Shown: positions 42,301-50,145 of the stretch, piece after piece
How positions within the stretch are numbered: position 1 is the first letter of the stretch
How the letters are laid out: each line of letters begins with the position of its first letter
Assembly: GCF_027942865.1 (NCBI RefSeq)
Contig: NC_134510.1
Coordinates: 21,693,209-21,757,208 of the forward strand
DNA length: 64,000 bases
Reading direction: 5' to 3'
Origin: Odontesthes bonariensis
Lineage: Eukaryota > Chordata > Actinopteri > Atheriniformes > Atherinopsidae
Position numbers and translations under genes: made by a program
Notes under the pieces: generated by a model
Told to the model about the DNA's origin: nothing
What the model saw: only the letters and a program-made list of their open reading frames with translations
The model's database searches: none

Positions 42301-45300
42301 CACAGTTTTCCTTGGCTCCACTGACTCGACATGCGAGGTCTCGGACAAGGTGCTCTGTGATTCTGATAAAGCTCCAGCAGTCCTGATCTTGCCAAGTCAG
42401 GCCTGACTCCGCTCTTAGCAGCTGCAGGTCTATGGACTCCAGCTCAGCTTTGATGAGTGGAAGTTCCACCTCTAACACTGTCAGCTTTAGCTTGTTGTAC
42501 CACTGCACTAACAGCTGCAAACTGCTCATATACTTAAGAATACAATTGTGGGGAAAAGATATAGAGTAATTAGAATATGCAGAGGGTTAAAGGGAAAGCC
42601 ATGTCGCTTTTTTAACAGAAATAGGTGGGTGTGCATAAGAGAGTGTAGTGGAGCAGGCTTATTTCTTACCTTTGTGAACATGTCACGTTTCTCAAAAACA
42701 GTCATTGCAGCTGCAGGGATGTTGAATTGACTGAGCGTATGGATATATTTCACATCTTTTAGGACTTCATTTAGCTGGCAAGAAAGGAAATGTTGATTAA
42801 CTGATACATCTATATTATCCATTAGTTTTGTCATAAGTAATAAAAACCAGGAGGAAAATGAAAACTAAACAGTAACAGTAAAAAGTAAAAGAACAGCTCC
42901 TCGCTTTGCCAAAGTCTGTACGCAATAAAGTTTGATACAGTTTGGGCCAACAAAAAAATTGACCACAGCAAAGATATGACCTACATATGACCTACACCTT
43001 TAGAAGAATGCATTATTGTTGCATTACCTACTTAGCTAGCAGAGTTCTCCATTTTAAGAATATTGAAGTGATGTCAGCAGTTTTAAACCAATTTGATATT
43101 TATTAAGAGACACATAATCGAGGACTTTACATGAGTTACCTTTGGATTAAAATTTACTGAAATTAGGCCAGATGTAGGATTTCTGTAGATGAGAGGCTGG
43201 TTCAGATTTATCAGGCAGGCCTGTTCCAAACCATTGCACCATTCAGAGTAAATGTCCTCTTCATACTGATCCAGATGACTCAACATCTCCATGTACATGT
43301 GGTCATTCACCATATCCGCACCTTCTTCAGACCTAGAAAGATGACAAAAACATTAATTTCTTGTCTTTTCTAAGTGAAGGAGACTGTTGATATATGTGAC
43401 TTATAAGCTATTGTTTCTAACTTATTTATTTACTGAATAAATCTTATTCTTATACTGACATGTCAAACAGTAATCTGAATCTTTCCCACGGTGTTTGAAT
43501 GCGTTCTCTGAGCATTTTTGCCCACTTCAAAGCTCCAGATGTGTGTGCCATGTTCTTGGTCAGACCACTCTTCATCTGTACACAAACAGGGAAGTAAATG
43601 TTAAATCAATAGCATCTATTGCTATTTCAATGAATACTGCTATACCGCTACTCCAGTTTCAGAAACAAGCACCTGTTTGAGATGAGATTGGAACAGAAAA
43701 TCACAGTTCGCCAGCTCCTCTCTGAAAAGCTGCTTAAGCAGAAGGAAGGTGGGACAAAACCTCTGTCTGATCCGTGTTTTCTCCAGGAAGGGTCCAACAA
43801 TGGTTAGCATCTGAAAAATAAAACATAAAAAAATTGTCGTCCCACTTTGCCGCTCTGTCTCTCACTCATCCTGAACTGGTAAAGTGTTTAACATTAAGAC
43901 AGTATTCCGTTTTGCTTACCTTTAAAGCTGATTCCAGCCCTGTGCAATCCTTAAAAGCCAAACATAGCAGGCTGGCAAGGCGGCATTCGATGTCTGCAAT
44001 TCTACTCTTGAAAGCCTGATACTCATCTTCAAAAGCCTTACAAAAGAAATACAAAAAAATTAACTGTATTCAGTGTCAGCCACCAGTGTAAACTTGCATG
44101 TGTGTTATGACTCTTTCGTGTAATAAATGTCCAATCCAATCCCAGCAAAGACAAACAGGCAGTTTCACCTGAGAGCTGAAGTCAAGTGGGCTGTTTTTAC
44201 TGTACTTCAGTACTTGGCAGTGGTCTGTGAACTCTTTGTGCATCTTGGCAACAAAATTACTGTACAGCCCCCCTTTAATTCCACCAAACTCCAGTTTTTC
44301 CATCCTCTGAAAGTCCAGCATAGTTTCAAACAAGTTCTGCAAAGAAAACATACTGTTAAAAAAAAAAAAAAAAAAAGAAAACAATCAAGACCAAAAAACA
44401 TCAATTATATAAAAATACTAGTGTTACACTTTTATACGAAAAAAAAAACAAATTATGCTCTCACCTCCAGCTGTAGCATACGGCTAAAGAATTGGCTGAA
44501 ACGTGAAAAAATCATGGCAGATGGGAAATCCCAGGGTGCATGTTTCACTTGGTCGGCCAGCCTCTCCCTCTGGGTCTGGTAACTCTCTTTGAAACAGCTA
44601 AAGACTTTTATTACCCTCTTTACCATTTGTAGACTTTCCTCAGGATCTTCTCTGAGTAGCAGATCTGCAGAGAGGTACGCAGAACCCTGCAAGGTGAAAG
44701 GTTTTTATATTTGTCAGTTTGTGGCCAACAACTGACGACTCAGTAACGAGGACAGACTGACTGGCAGCAGTAGCGCGTTTTTTTTTTTTTTTTTGTCTCC
44801 GCTGACATTCGAGGACTCGTACCTGTTCGATAAACAGATTGCAAAGCTCCTGCAGTAGCACCACAATGCGCGCTGGTCTTTGATAAGACTGGCAGTTGGT
44901 CCAGATAAGGAAGAGTGTATGAAAGAGTGCAGGTATGTATGTCTCCATGTGAAGAATTCCTTTATTTTCCAGTTGAGACAATTGTGCATTTAGTGGCTGT
45001 AGATAAAGGTCAATGTCCTGTGCTTCTTGAAGCGCTTTTGTTTGTTAGGAGAAGAAGAAAAAAAAGACCAAAACATATTATGTTTTGGTATTTACACTAT
45101 TGTGCATCAAACATTTGACAAGATACAAACCATAATATGGCCTCTTATAAAATAGCACAAGCTAGCCTCACCATTAGACACATTTCCAATTAGAGTCTTG
45201 ATTGTTGTTTGATAGCTACTGTCCATCATCTCTAACATCTTCGCCATCGTTTGAACAACAGGACTCTGAAGCTGTGAGTGAAAATTATAAAAACGTAGAG

Positions 45301-46454
45301 GGTCAAATAAAAGAAGATCAATTAAATAACATTAATGAGGATCCAGGGGAGAAGGCAGCTTACCTGATGATGAATGCTCTCTATATTGTTCTTTCTGGAA
45401 GCCCAAAACTTCAGCTCTGCATTGGGTAGAGGATAACAGCCTGTCATTGGTAGGTCTGAAGAGTCCTCCTTTAAAATCCTCTGGATCATGTTTGACCAGC
45501 TGATGACCTGTGTCTCTATGGCATGGGCCAGTGCCCTGTCGTAGCTGTCGCGCCTGAGAGGGAAAAGAAAAACCAGCTAAATCTCACAGTATAAACCAAG
45601 ATCAAGCAGTGTGCGAGTGTGTTTTCTTACATTTTAAAGGTGTTGTATGACTTTTCAATCCAGTCTGCTGCAGTTGGTATAGGGAGAACAATTTTCCCTA
45701 AAACCTGTCCTTGTACAACTGAGGTCTTACCGCACATGCTCTCAACATGTCGAATGATGTCCTCGGACATCAAATTTGGCCACATGTGATGGTTTTTGCT
45801 GTTTGTCAGCAGTGGAACACAGACCTTTTGCAGGAACACAGAATGAATTCACCCAGAACCCACAGCAGAAATCTAGGTACAAAACTAACTGACACTACAT
45901 CCATAGTTTGCTTTTATTTATTTCATTTGTAATGGTATGGGTATATTTCAGTAAAAACAAAAATCACCTGCTCAATTGTGCGCGACAGCTGCGTTAGTGG
46001 TGGTGAAGACAGAAGGCCGAAAACCAGGAGTTCCCTGCAGTTCTCAGAGTTGACGATGACAACTCTCTTCTTAAGGACGTAGGCTTGCTTGTTATGGGCA
46101 AGAGGTGGGACCTGCGTTCAAATAACACGACATTTCAGGGTGAAATGCGTCTCGCAAACTCTGGCTGCTCTATAAGCTTAACTAGCTTTCAAGTCCTGTA
46201 TCAGAAGCTACATTTCCAGCGACAATCTGTCTCCTTACCTCATTAGACGCGACCAAACAACCTTTTTTTGATGAGAAGAAAAACACCACTGATTCTCTCT
46301 CAAAGAAGTCTTTCAGTTGTCTTTGAAACTCTTCCTCGACAGCACTCTTCTCCCATGTTTGGCTCTGAAGTCGCAACAGCCCACATACTTTATCCTCGAT
46401 AAACTTAACTCTGACGTCCTCAAGAAAAGGAGACACATTCTCTTCGTCTGACAT
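10436..46454 (-). CDS. dnah11: dnah11, axonemal dynein heavy chain (complete, 82 coding exons)
   Basis: Outer-arm beta-type dynein heavy chain, the AAA+ motor that drives ciliary beating; DNAH11 orthologues act in motile cilia and left-right patterning. Reading the minus strand by splice sites and phase gives 82 exons totalling 13,353 nt, exactly divisible by three: 4,450 residues and a TGA stop (10436-10438). Human DNAH11 also has 82 exons and about 4,500 residues. Start chosen: ATG at 46452-46454, the first in-frame ATG, with A at -3. P-loops: AAA1 GPAGSGKT (residues 1842-1849), AAA2 GNAGTGKS (2116-2123), AAA3 GNAGVGKT (2443-2450), AAA4 GVGGSGKQ (2788-2795). The gene converges on rapgef5, as in human, which favours dnah11 over dnah9 or dnah17, whose sequences are close. 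I found no internal stop or frameshift. Exon coordinates are given in the domain entries. Confidence 0.9.
13747..17700 (-). CDS. dnah11: dnah11 exons 67-75: AAA5/AAA6 connection and AAA6
   Basis: Residues 3567-4063. Exons: 17536-17700, 17197-17337, 16850-17020, 16315-16437, 16008-16201, 15783-15931, 15575-15702, 14036-14263, 13747-13938. Motifs in order: [40 protein letters not shown] with [101 protein letters not shown], and [20 protein letters not shown]. These are the standard dynein D6/AAA6 signatures and are unusually well conserved. Intron 73-74 (14264-15574) holds a decayed Tc1 transposon. Confidence 0.92.
14515..15105 (+). pseudogene. decayed Tc1/mariner transposase fragment in dnah11 intron 73
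   Basis: The plus strand matches remembered fish Tc1-like elements: GGACACCCATGATCTCTGAT, then a degenerate transposase with pieces [52 protein letters not shown]. It is broken by stops, frameshifts and internal deletions, and it stops soon after the HILH (normally PHSAH) segment, so it has lost its C-terminal part and both inverted repeats. It lies antisense to dnah11 and is inert. Confidence 0.8.
17813..21038 (-). CDS. dnah11: dnah11 exons 63-66: AAA5
   Basis: Residues 3321-3566. Exons: 20865-21038, 20473-20708, 20245-20367, 17813-18017. Motifs: [40 protein letters not shown] with [39 protein letters not shown], and [23 protein letters not shown]5 has no P-loop, as expected, and contributes the strut that contacts the stalk. 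Intron 65-66 (18018-20244, 2.2 kb) is the longest in the gene; the open frames inside it do not join any exon in phase. Confidence 0.9.
18018..20244 (-). other. dnah11 intron 65 (2.2 kb, longest in gene)
   Basis: No exon in phase and no transposon recognised. It holds A-rich and T-rich runs at about 18320-18355. The part from about 18800 to 19260 is non-repetitive and of even composition, the only stretch in the intron that might be regulatory. Confidence 0.45.
22286..24265 (-). CDS. dnah11: dnah11 exons 56-62: stalk and microtubule-binding domain
   Basis: Residues 2968-3320. Exons: 24032-24265, 23747-23893, 23514-23627, 23278-23421, 22726-22908, 22514-22615, 22286-22420. The outgoing coiled coil runs from the end of exon 56 (heptad-rich [19 protein letters not shown]) through exons 57-58. 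The microtubule-binding tip lies in exons 59-60 ([33 protein letters not shown], then [17 protein letters not shown]). The returning coiled coil is in exons 61-62 ([20 protein letters not shown] and [10 protein letters not shown]). Length and motif order match DNAH9/11/17, with no extra flap insert visible. The stalk transmits nucleotide state from the ring to the B-tubule contact. Confidence 0.9.
24266..25774 (-). other. dnah11 intron 55 (1.5 kb)
   Basis: AT-rich intron between the AAA4 and stalk exons. Nothing recognised beyond short homopolymer runs. Other long dnah11 introns without recognised content are 12719-13746 (with an A21 run at 13474-13494), 21039-22285 (short CA repeat near 21906) and 25937-26849. 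Confidence 0.45.
25775..28375 (-). CDS. dnah11: dnah11 exons 52-55: AAA4
   Basis: Residues 2770-2967. Exons: 28213-28375, 27226-27349, 26850-26992, 25775-25936. Exon 52 carries the P-loop [19 protein letters not shown]; exon 53 the Walker B-like [19 protein letters not shown]; exon 54 [19 protein letters not shown] and the [18 protein letters not shown] segment; exon 55 [20 protein letters not shown]. All are close to the family norm. Intron 52-53 contains a solo LTR (27603-28052). The 909-bp intron before exon 55 shows no recognised repeat. Confidence 0.9.
27598..28057. mobile_element. solo LTR with 5-bp target-site duplication, dnah11 intron 52
   Basis: The element 27603-28052 (450 bp) begins TGTCACGCCC and ends ACCTGACA, that is TG...CA, and is flanked on both sides by TTCAC (27598-27602 and 28053-28057). 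It is rich in T/C tracts and contains AATAAA at 27990-27995 on the plus strand about 60 bp from its end, as expected for an LTR R/U5 region. No internal retroelement sequence remains. The TG...CA ends, the 5-bp duplication and the hexamer support an LTR left by recombination; the family (Gypsy-like, or another element with the same ends) is not settled. Confidence 0.7.
28491..30818 (-). CDS. dnah11: dnah11 exons 46-51: AAA3
   Basis: Residues 2414-2769. Exons: 30614-30818, 30180-30345, 29770-29872, 29029-29268, 28789-28950, 28491-28684. Exon 46 has the P-loop [15 protein letters not shown]; exon 47 the Walker B stretch [17 protein letters not shown] (D2509/D2510); exon 48 [22 protein letters not shown]3 is the regulatory nucleotide site in dyneins. 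Exon 51 has two possible acceptors 42 nt apart, both in frame: after CTCTCCCAG (exon end 28684, used here because its length fits DNAH9/17) or after ATCTGCAG (exon end 28726), which would add 14 residues before GVEEKK. Confidence 0.88.
31392..33364 (-). CDS. dnah11: dnah11 exons 39-45: AAA2
   Basis: Residues 2099-2413. Exons: 33287-33364, 33063-33195, 32627-32754, 32211-32359, 31953-32103, 31722-31853, 31392-31565. Exon 39 has the P-loop GNAGTGKSQ; exon 41 the Walker B-like [17 protein letters not shown] (D2192, D2194); exon 42 the [20 protein letters not shown] segment with the conserved arginine that follows ATVS. AAA2 in axonemal dyneins binds nucleotide but is thought not to hydrolyse it. 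The module ends with the [10 protein letters not shown] and [12 protein letters not shown] segments linking to AAA3. Confidence 0.9.
33438..34778 (-). CDS. dnah11: dnah11 exons 33-38: AAA1, the main ATPase site
   Basis: Residues 1823-2098. AAA1 is the catalytic ATPase module of dyneins. Exons: 34622-34778, 34373-34497, 34169-34285, 33945-34083, 33707-33799, 33438-33632. Exon 33 carries Walker [20 protein letters not shown] (K1848); exon 34 the Walker B stretch [12 protein letters not shown] with D1887/E1888; exon 35 the sensor region [19 protein letters not shown]. Most dyneins have threonine where this one has serine in the P-loop (GPAGT to GPAGS), a conservative change. All hydrolysis residues that I can check by eye are present, so the motor should be active. 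Confidence 0.92.
34884..38323 (-). CDS. dnah11: dnah11 exons 25-32: linker (DHC_N2)
   Basis: Residues 1408-1822. The linker is the lever that swings across the AAA ring during the power stroke. Exons: 38201-38323, 37446-37670, 37263-37354, 37056-37182, 36792-36944, 36470-36703, 35438-35569, 34884-35044. Diagnostic motifs: [16 protein letters not shown] near residue 1575, the [10 protein letters not shown] segment, [18 protein letters not shown], and [17 protein letters not shown]-like sequence just before AAA1. Intron 30-31 (35570-36469) holds a (TA)16 microsatellite. The phase is unbroken into AAA1 through a split arginine codon at the 32/33 junction. Confidence 0.88.
36311..36342. repeat. 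(TA)n microsatellite in dnah11 intron 30
   Basis: Sixteen TA units followed by an A-rich tract. Confidence 0.97.
38580..42532 (-). CDS. dnah11: dnah11 exons 14-24: tail, second half
   Basis: Residues 706-1407, continuing the tail towards the linker. Exons: 42137-42532, 41372-41704, 41001-41255, 40719-40888, 40413-40635, 40119-40235, 39640-39726, 39397-39555, 39094-39177, 38807-38965, 38580-38702. Exon 14 is the longest in the gene (396 nt, one 132-codon block). Exon 18 is read from the acceptor after CCCACTCAG, the only one that keeps phase with exon 17. Exon 21 ends at a GC donor (CAG followed by GCAAGT) in place of GT. Exon 24 ends at a weak donor (AAAAG followed by GTTTTTTT). Motifs such as [19 protein letters not shown] and [10 protein letters not shown] are typical of this region. 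Confidence 0.85.
42670..46454 (-). CDS. dnah11: dnah11 exons 1-13: N-terminal tail
   Basis: Residues 1-705, the start of the DHC_N1 tail that binds the partner heavy chain and intermediate chains. Exons: 46239-46454, 45968-46111, 45631-45824, 45364-45553, 45172-45271, 44823-45034, 44465-44686, 44169-44336, 43920-44036, 43673-43810, 43460-43575, 43140-43332, 42670-42774. The opening [20 protein letters not shown] and the following [17 protein letters not shown] match the layout of DNAH9/11/17 N-termini. The exon 10 to 13 boundaries leave an in-phase chain including a split ATG codon at the 11/12 junction. This is the least conserved part of the family, so single residues at exon edges are less certain than in the motor. 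Confidence 0.85.
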
Positions 46455-46471
46455 GATTGACCTCCGACCAT
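46313..46471 (-). CDS. upstream ORF overlapping the dnah11 start (52 codons, out of frame)
   Basis: An ATG at 46469-46471 lies 17 bp upstream of the dnah11 start codon in another frame and is open for 52 codons to a TGA ending at 46313, overlapping the first 140 bases of dnah11 coding sequence. If the transcript begins upstream of it, scanning ribosomes would meet this ATG first. It may lower dnah11 translation or be bypassed by leaky scanning. No product is expected to have a function of its own. Confidence 0.3.
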   Translation of the reverse strand: MVGGQSCQTKRMCLLFLRTSELSLSRIKYVGCCDFRAKHGRRVLSRKSFKDN

Positions 46472-46800
46472 GACAGGCGTTCCTCTCGTCACTTCGCTGA
46501 ACAAAATGCAAAAAAAGGTTAGCCTAACATATTTCGAGCAAAGAAAATAGCTCTAAATTAGCCCAGAACTTCGCGGAATAAGAAGTTTTAAGTTGCTGCA
46601 TTGGCCTGTCTTGCTGAAAATTGCCAGAAGCTGCAAATCCGTGTGGGCAGTTCGGCATTATGTTGCTTAGCAACAGCCACTATCCCCAATCAATGCCAGC
46701 CGTACAGCAATCTGACTACCTCCAAGATGTGGCGTTTACACGCAGTTCATCGATGTGAATACTCCTTTTTTGACCAATTAAAGTCGTAATTCTCTAGTAC
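46455..46800 (-). promoter_or_regulatory. dnah11 5' flank and probable core promoter
   Basis: About 350 bp between the start codon and the fold-back element at 46.9 kb. It holds the X-box, two CCAAT motifs and a pyrimidine-rich stretch ending in TTCAG at about 46493-46510 (minus strand) that could be a 3' splice site for a non-coding first exon. The transcription start cannot be placed from sequence alone. Confidence 0.5.
46662..46674. promoter_or_regulatory. RFX X-box, perfect palindrome, in the dnah11 promoter
   Basis: GTTGCTTAGCAAC reads the same on both strands: half-sites GTTGCT and AGCAAC around a single central base. It fits the X-box consensus bound by RFX factors (RFX2/RFX3 in vertebrates), which activate motile-cilia genes. 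It lies 208 bp upstream of the dnah11 start codon, within the usual distance. CCAAT boxes are at about 46685 and 46774. I saw no convincing TATA box. Confidence 0.75.
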
Positions 46801-46906
46801 ACACTGTTGGCAGGATGCTTGAATCATTCTTAATAACCAGAAAAGTATGAGTTATAGCAAAACGTTAAATGTAAAGTTGCAGACATCTGAAAACACACTG
46901 ATTACG

Positions 46907-48531
46907 GTAGTCAGGTTTAGGGGCAACTTTCAAAGTAAAAGCATAGTTCTTCTGGACGATATTTCACTTTTAGCCAGTCATTTTCACATTGAAAAATGTT
47001 CATACTAATAAGAAACGAAATAATACAATGCCGTTCCCACAGTACTCAGGAATTACGGTTTTCATTTTCAAAGTTAGATCCCTGTTAGGCTACATTTCAG
47101 ACATGCGCTAAAATTCACAGTTTGTTGTTTCTACACATCAATTTCACTTCAGAGTACACATCCTCAGAGTCAATCAAGCCATATCATCTCAATCTTGTGA
47201 TGTATTAAAAAATGGTTCTCCTACCAGAGATCATACCAGTATACTATCTGGGAATCTCTCATAAAATATATAGTGCAATCTAGTTTTGTACTTCCAATTC
47301 TAAGCTCCTTTAAATGTCTAATATTTCTTCTATTCTGTATATATTCAAATTCACGTCAAAAGTAACCTCCCTGATTCCACAGATCAATTTAATTTCAGAG
47401 TTTTAACTTTAAAACACAACACCCGATTGGGGTGACACTCTTTGAGCGTCTCTTTGAGGAGGTCTGCTTTGAATCTGTAATGGAAATGTTCTGTGGAAAC
47501 ATCTAGTTTTCTACTAATATGGATGTGAATATGGGAAAGATAATATTGTAGGAAATAATTAAATAGTCTAGGTAATTGTAGGTAATATTAGACAGTCTAT
47601 TGGTCCTTTAATTTTGAAATAAAACATCAGATTTGGGTGACACTTTTTGGGCATCTGTTTCAGGAGATCACCTTTCAATCTTAAGTGAAGTTGGTCGGTG
47701 GAAACTGAATTTCTTTTTAATATGAAACTGAAAATGGAGAGGTTGCATGTGTTATTGGACTATTTTAAGGGGCTTTCATTTTGAAATACTACACCCATGA
47801 TGGGGTGACACTTTCTGAGAGTCTCTTTGAAGAGGACTGCTTTTCTATCTGTCGTGAAATTGGTCTGTGTGGAGGCAAGGAGTTTTCTATTAATGTGGCT
47901 CTCAATATGGAAAATGTAGGTAAAATAAGAGTTTTGGGAGGGTTTACTTTTGATATCCAACATCAGATTCGGGTAATTATCTTGAGGGGTTTCTCCGAAG
48001 AGCTCTGCTCCCAATCGGAAATCAACTTGGTCTGTGGAATATGGGAGATTTATTCTAATATAAATGTGAATACAGACAGAATGTGAGAAACATCAGACGT
48101 TTAAATGAGCTTATAATTTGAAATCCAAAACTATCTGATTATTCATCAGAGGTGCCTGAAGATGACATACTCCGATATACTATCTGGTAGGAGAGCCTGT
48201 ACATGGCATTTCAATTGCATTTGATTTTCAAAGATATATCACAAGATTGGTTGATTGGCTCTGAGGATGTGTGCTCTGAGGTGAAATTGGTATGTGGGAA
48301 CAACACTTTACTTCAACATTTTGGGAATTTCAGCTCAGGTATTAATTGTAACGGGGGATCTAATTTTGAACACTAAAACATAACAAAGTGGCAAAGTGTA
48401 TTGTTTTATTTGTTATTACTATTCATAAGATTTATGAGTGTGAAAATGATTGGCAAAAAGTGAAATATCAGGAAAAGGAATCATGCTTTTACTTTAAAAG
48501 CTGTTCTTTAACGTGACTACCATAATCCCCA
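46907..48531. mobile_element. long imperfect palindrome (fold-back element) with internal tandem repeats
   Basis: The left arm (about 46907-47235) is the reverse complement, with moderate divergence, of the right arm (about 48165-48531). Examples: AAAGTAAAAGCAT at 46937 against ATGCTTTTACTTT at 48483; ATATTTCACTTTTAGCCA against the complement of TTGGCAAAAAGTGAAATAT; ATCAATTTCACTTCAGAG and CACATCCTCAGAG against their complements near 48260. Ends are GATTACGGTAGTCA and TGACTACCATAATCC. Between the arms lie about four diverged direct repeats. No transposase is present. The structure fits a non-autonomous fold-back or large MITE; no clear target duplication was found. Confidence 0.7.
47400..48110. 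repeat. diverged tandem repeat, about four units of 165-205 bp
   Basis: Units start near 47402, 47605, 47770 and 47940. Shared landmarks are a TTTGAAATA.AACA-like start, GATTGGGGTGACACT / GATTTGGGTGACACT / GATGGGGTGACACT, then GTCTCTTTGA.GAG, a TGAAATTGGTCTGTG-like core, and TTTCTA.TAATATG..TGTGAATATGG. Identity between units is moderate, so the array is old. It sits between the two arms of the fold-back element. Confidence 0.65.
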
Positions 48532-50008
48532 GTAAATGCGCGCACAATAGAATAATTCTAATTCAGTAATTTTGTGTGACACCAGTTTAACTTCTTTGGT
48601 GCAGTTTTTATTGTAACAGGGCATTTTACATCTCTTCATTTGCACATTTGGCAACTCATTTTGTGTCTCTCTCTGGAACATTAGTCTGACACGACCCTTG
48701 AAGGCCCCCCTGGCTCATTGTGCCCCCGGTTCTGTGCACAGTCGCCACTTTTCATATGGAGCCTAACTGTAAAAAATGCACTAATTTGTATTTCAAAATA
48801 ACTAACCCTTGGTGAAATGAAGTTTGTAGCTTGTTCTTTTTGTTTTAATTTTCTGCATACTAGTCATACATCATTTTTGCTGTAAGTGTGAAATTAAAGT
48901 TCAACATTTGGTCCTATAAGATATCCTTTAATAATACTGTTTAAAAAACTGTTTCTTCCCCCCAAATCACTGAATTTCTTATTAATTTAGTTACATTACA
49001 GGTGTTTTGGCACATGTCTACAAAAGAGGAAGTTCAGCTGTTATTTTTCACTATAACCACTTGCAAATGTCTCGCCGGTCAAAACTGATGGGTTTATTCG
49101 CATACTCTTCAGAACTTGAATAAGAAATAACGTGTAATTCTGTCATCACGTACAAACTGATTCAAAATCTGTGTCAAAATCTGTGACATGTACGTGTATT
49201 ACATAAATATTTATTACATAGAATGTTTGACATCTGCTCAAATAGCAAATTATCTGCCATGAGAAAGCTGACAAAAATCTCTGGTCAAAGCAACAAAGGG
49301 AAGGATGTCCACCAAGAAAATAAAAGCTTTCCATATCAACAAAAAGAGAGGAACAAAAGAGACATTTACAGTGTTACATTTGTTATTACAAATAGTTTAG
49401 TTTGAAGAAATGGCAATTAGATTTTTTTCAAAATGCCTACATTTTGACAGGGACCCCTAAAAATATTCATCATAAGACTTTACAGATTAGGTCACTGTGT
49501 ACCATGACTGATCTGCCACTTTATATTGCACCGTACCTTATATTGTACAGAAATTCAAACATTTTTGTTTACTCAAGTGCCAATCTGTGGACACTTTTGT
49601 TACAGGTTTGGACCGAGGAGGAGTTGGAGAGTTTAAGACATCGTAAAATGTATGCGATGTGTGTGTCTAGTTTGTTGTCTTAGTAGCAGAGCACACAAAC
49701 GCAACTATTCTTTACAAGTGACTTTACTGCACCCCGTGTCGGAGCAGCTCAGCAACGTCGCTGATCTGATAATAAAAACAAAATTGTATTTTTGGGGGTA
49801 ACTTTGACATTTAATTACCGTGGTGAATAAAAAGTTTAGTATTAAACGAATATAAACATTTGATACTGGAGATGTGATGCTATTTAGAGTTTGCCTAAAG
49901 CATTTATAACACTTAATACAGTTTCTGGAAATGAAATTCCTACTCTACTGTAAGTACAACAAGAGACATATCCTGAGGAAATGTGTGGAAAAAAAAGAAA
50001 ACTGAGAC
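48532..50008. other. non-coding flank upstream of dnah11, part 1
   Basis: AT-rich, no exon chain. An open frame at 49402-49683 ends WTEEELESLRHRKMY after a TTGTTACAG that looks like a splice acceptor, but nothing joins it and it is not called a gene. Confidence 0.4.
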
Positions 50009-50145
50009 AAACTCATCAGATTTGCAGGTGGCGCTACCATTTTGGACCTCATCCCTAACAATGACAAGACCACCTACAGGGAAGAGATTGCCTGCCTGTT
50101 GCTATGGAGCTAATAACAAGTTGAGAGCAATGCATTCAGGCGTTT
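50009..50145 (+). pseudogene. LINE reverse transcriptase fossil
   Basis: A 34-codon open stretch (50009-50110) reads KLIRFAGGATILDLI then PNNDKTTYREEIACLLLWS and stops. It matches the catalytic region of fish non-LTR reverse transcriptases, in which the F/YADDTT box is followed by an isoleucine-rich stretch and N.NDE.AYR.E. The catalytic aspartates have become glycines (FADD to FAGG). A frameshift later, NNKLRAMH matches the usual NNL.LN. It is inactive and isolated. Confidence 0.6.

Noticed and set aside
44127-44582. 151-codon plus-strand frame, among the longest in the window
   Set aside because: It is the antisense shadow of dnah11 exons 7 and 8, read across a poly(A) tract.
47781-48086. 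101-codon frame inside the fold-back element
   Set aside because: It spans two diverged tandem units and the frame is not kept in the other units, so it is not a conserved protein.
49402-49683. 93-codon frame ending in a Myb-like WTEEELESLRHRK segment after an acceptor-like TTGTTACAG
   Set aside because: Single isolated frame; only one tryptophan and no helix-turn-helix pattern; no partner exon found.
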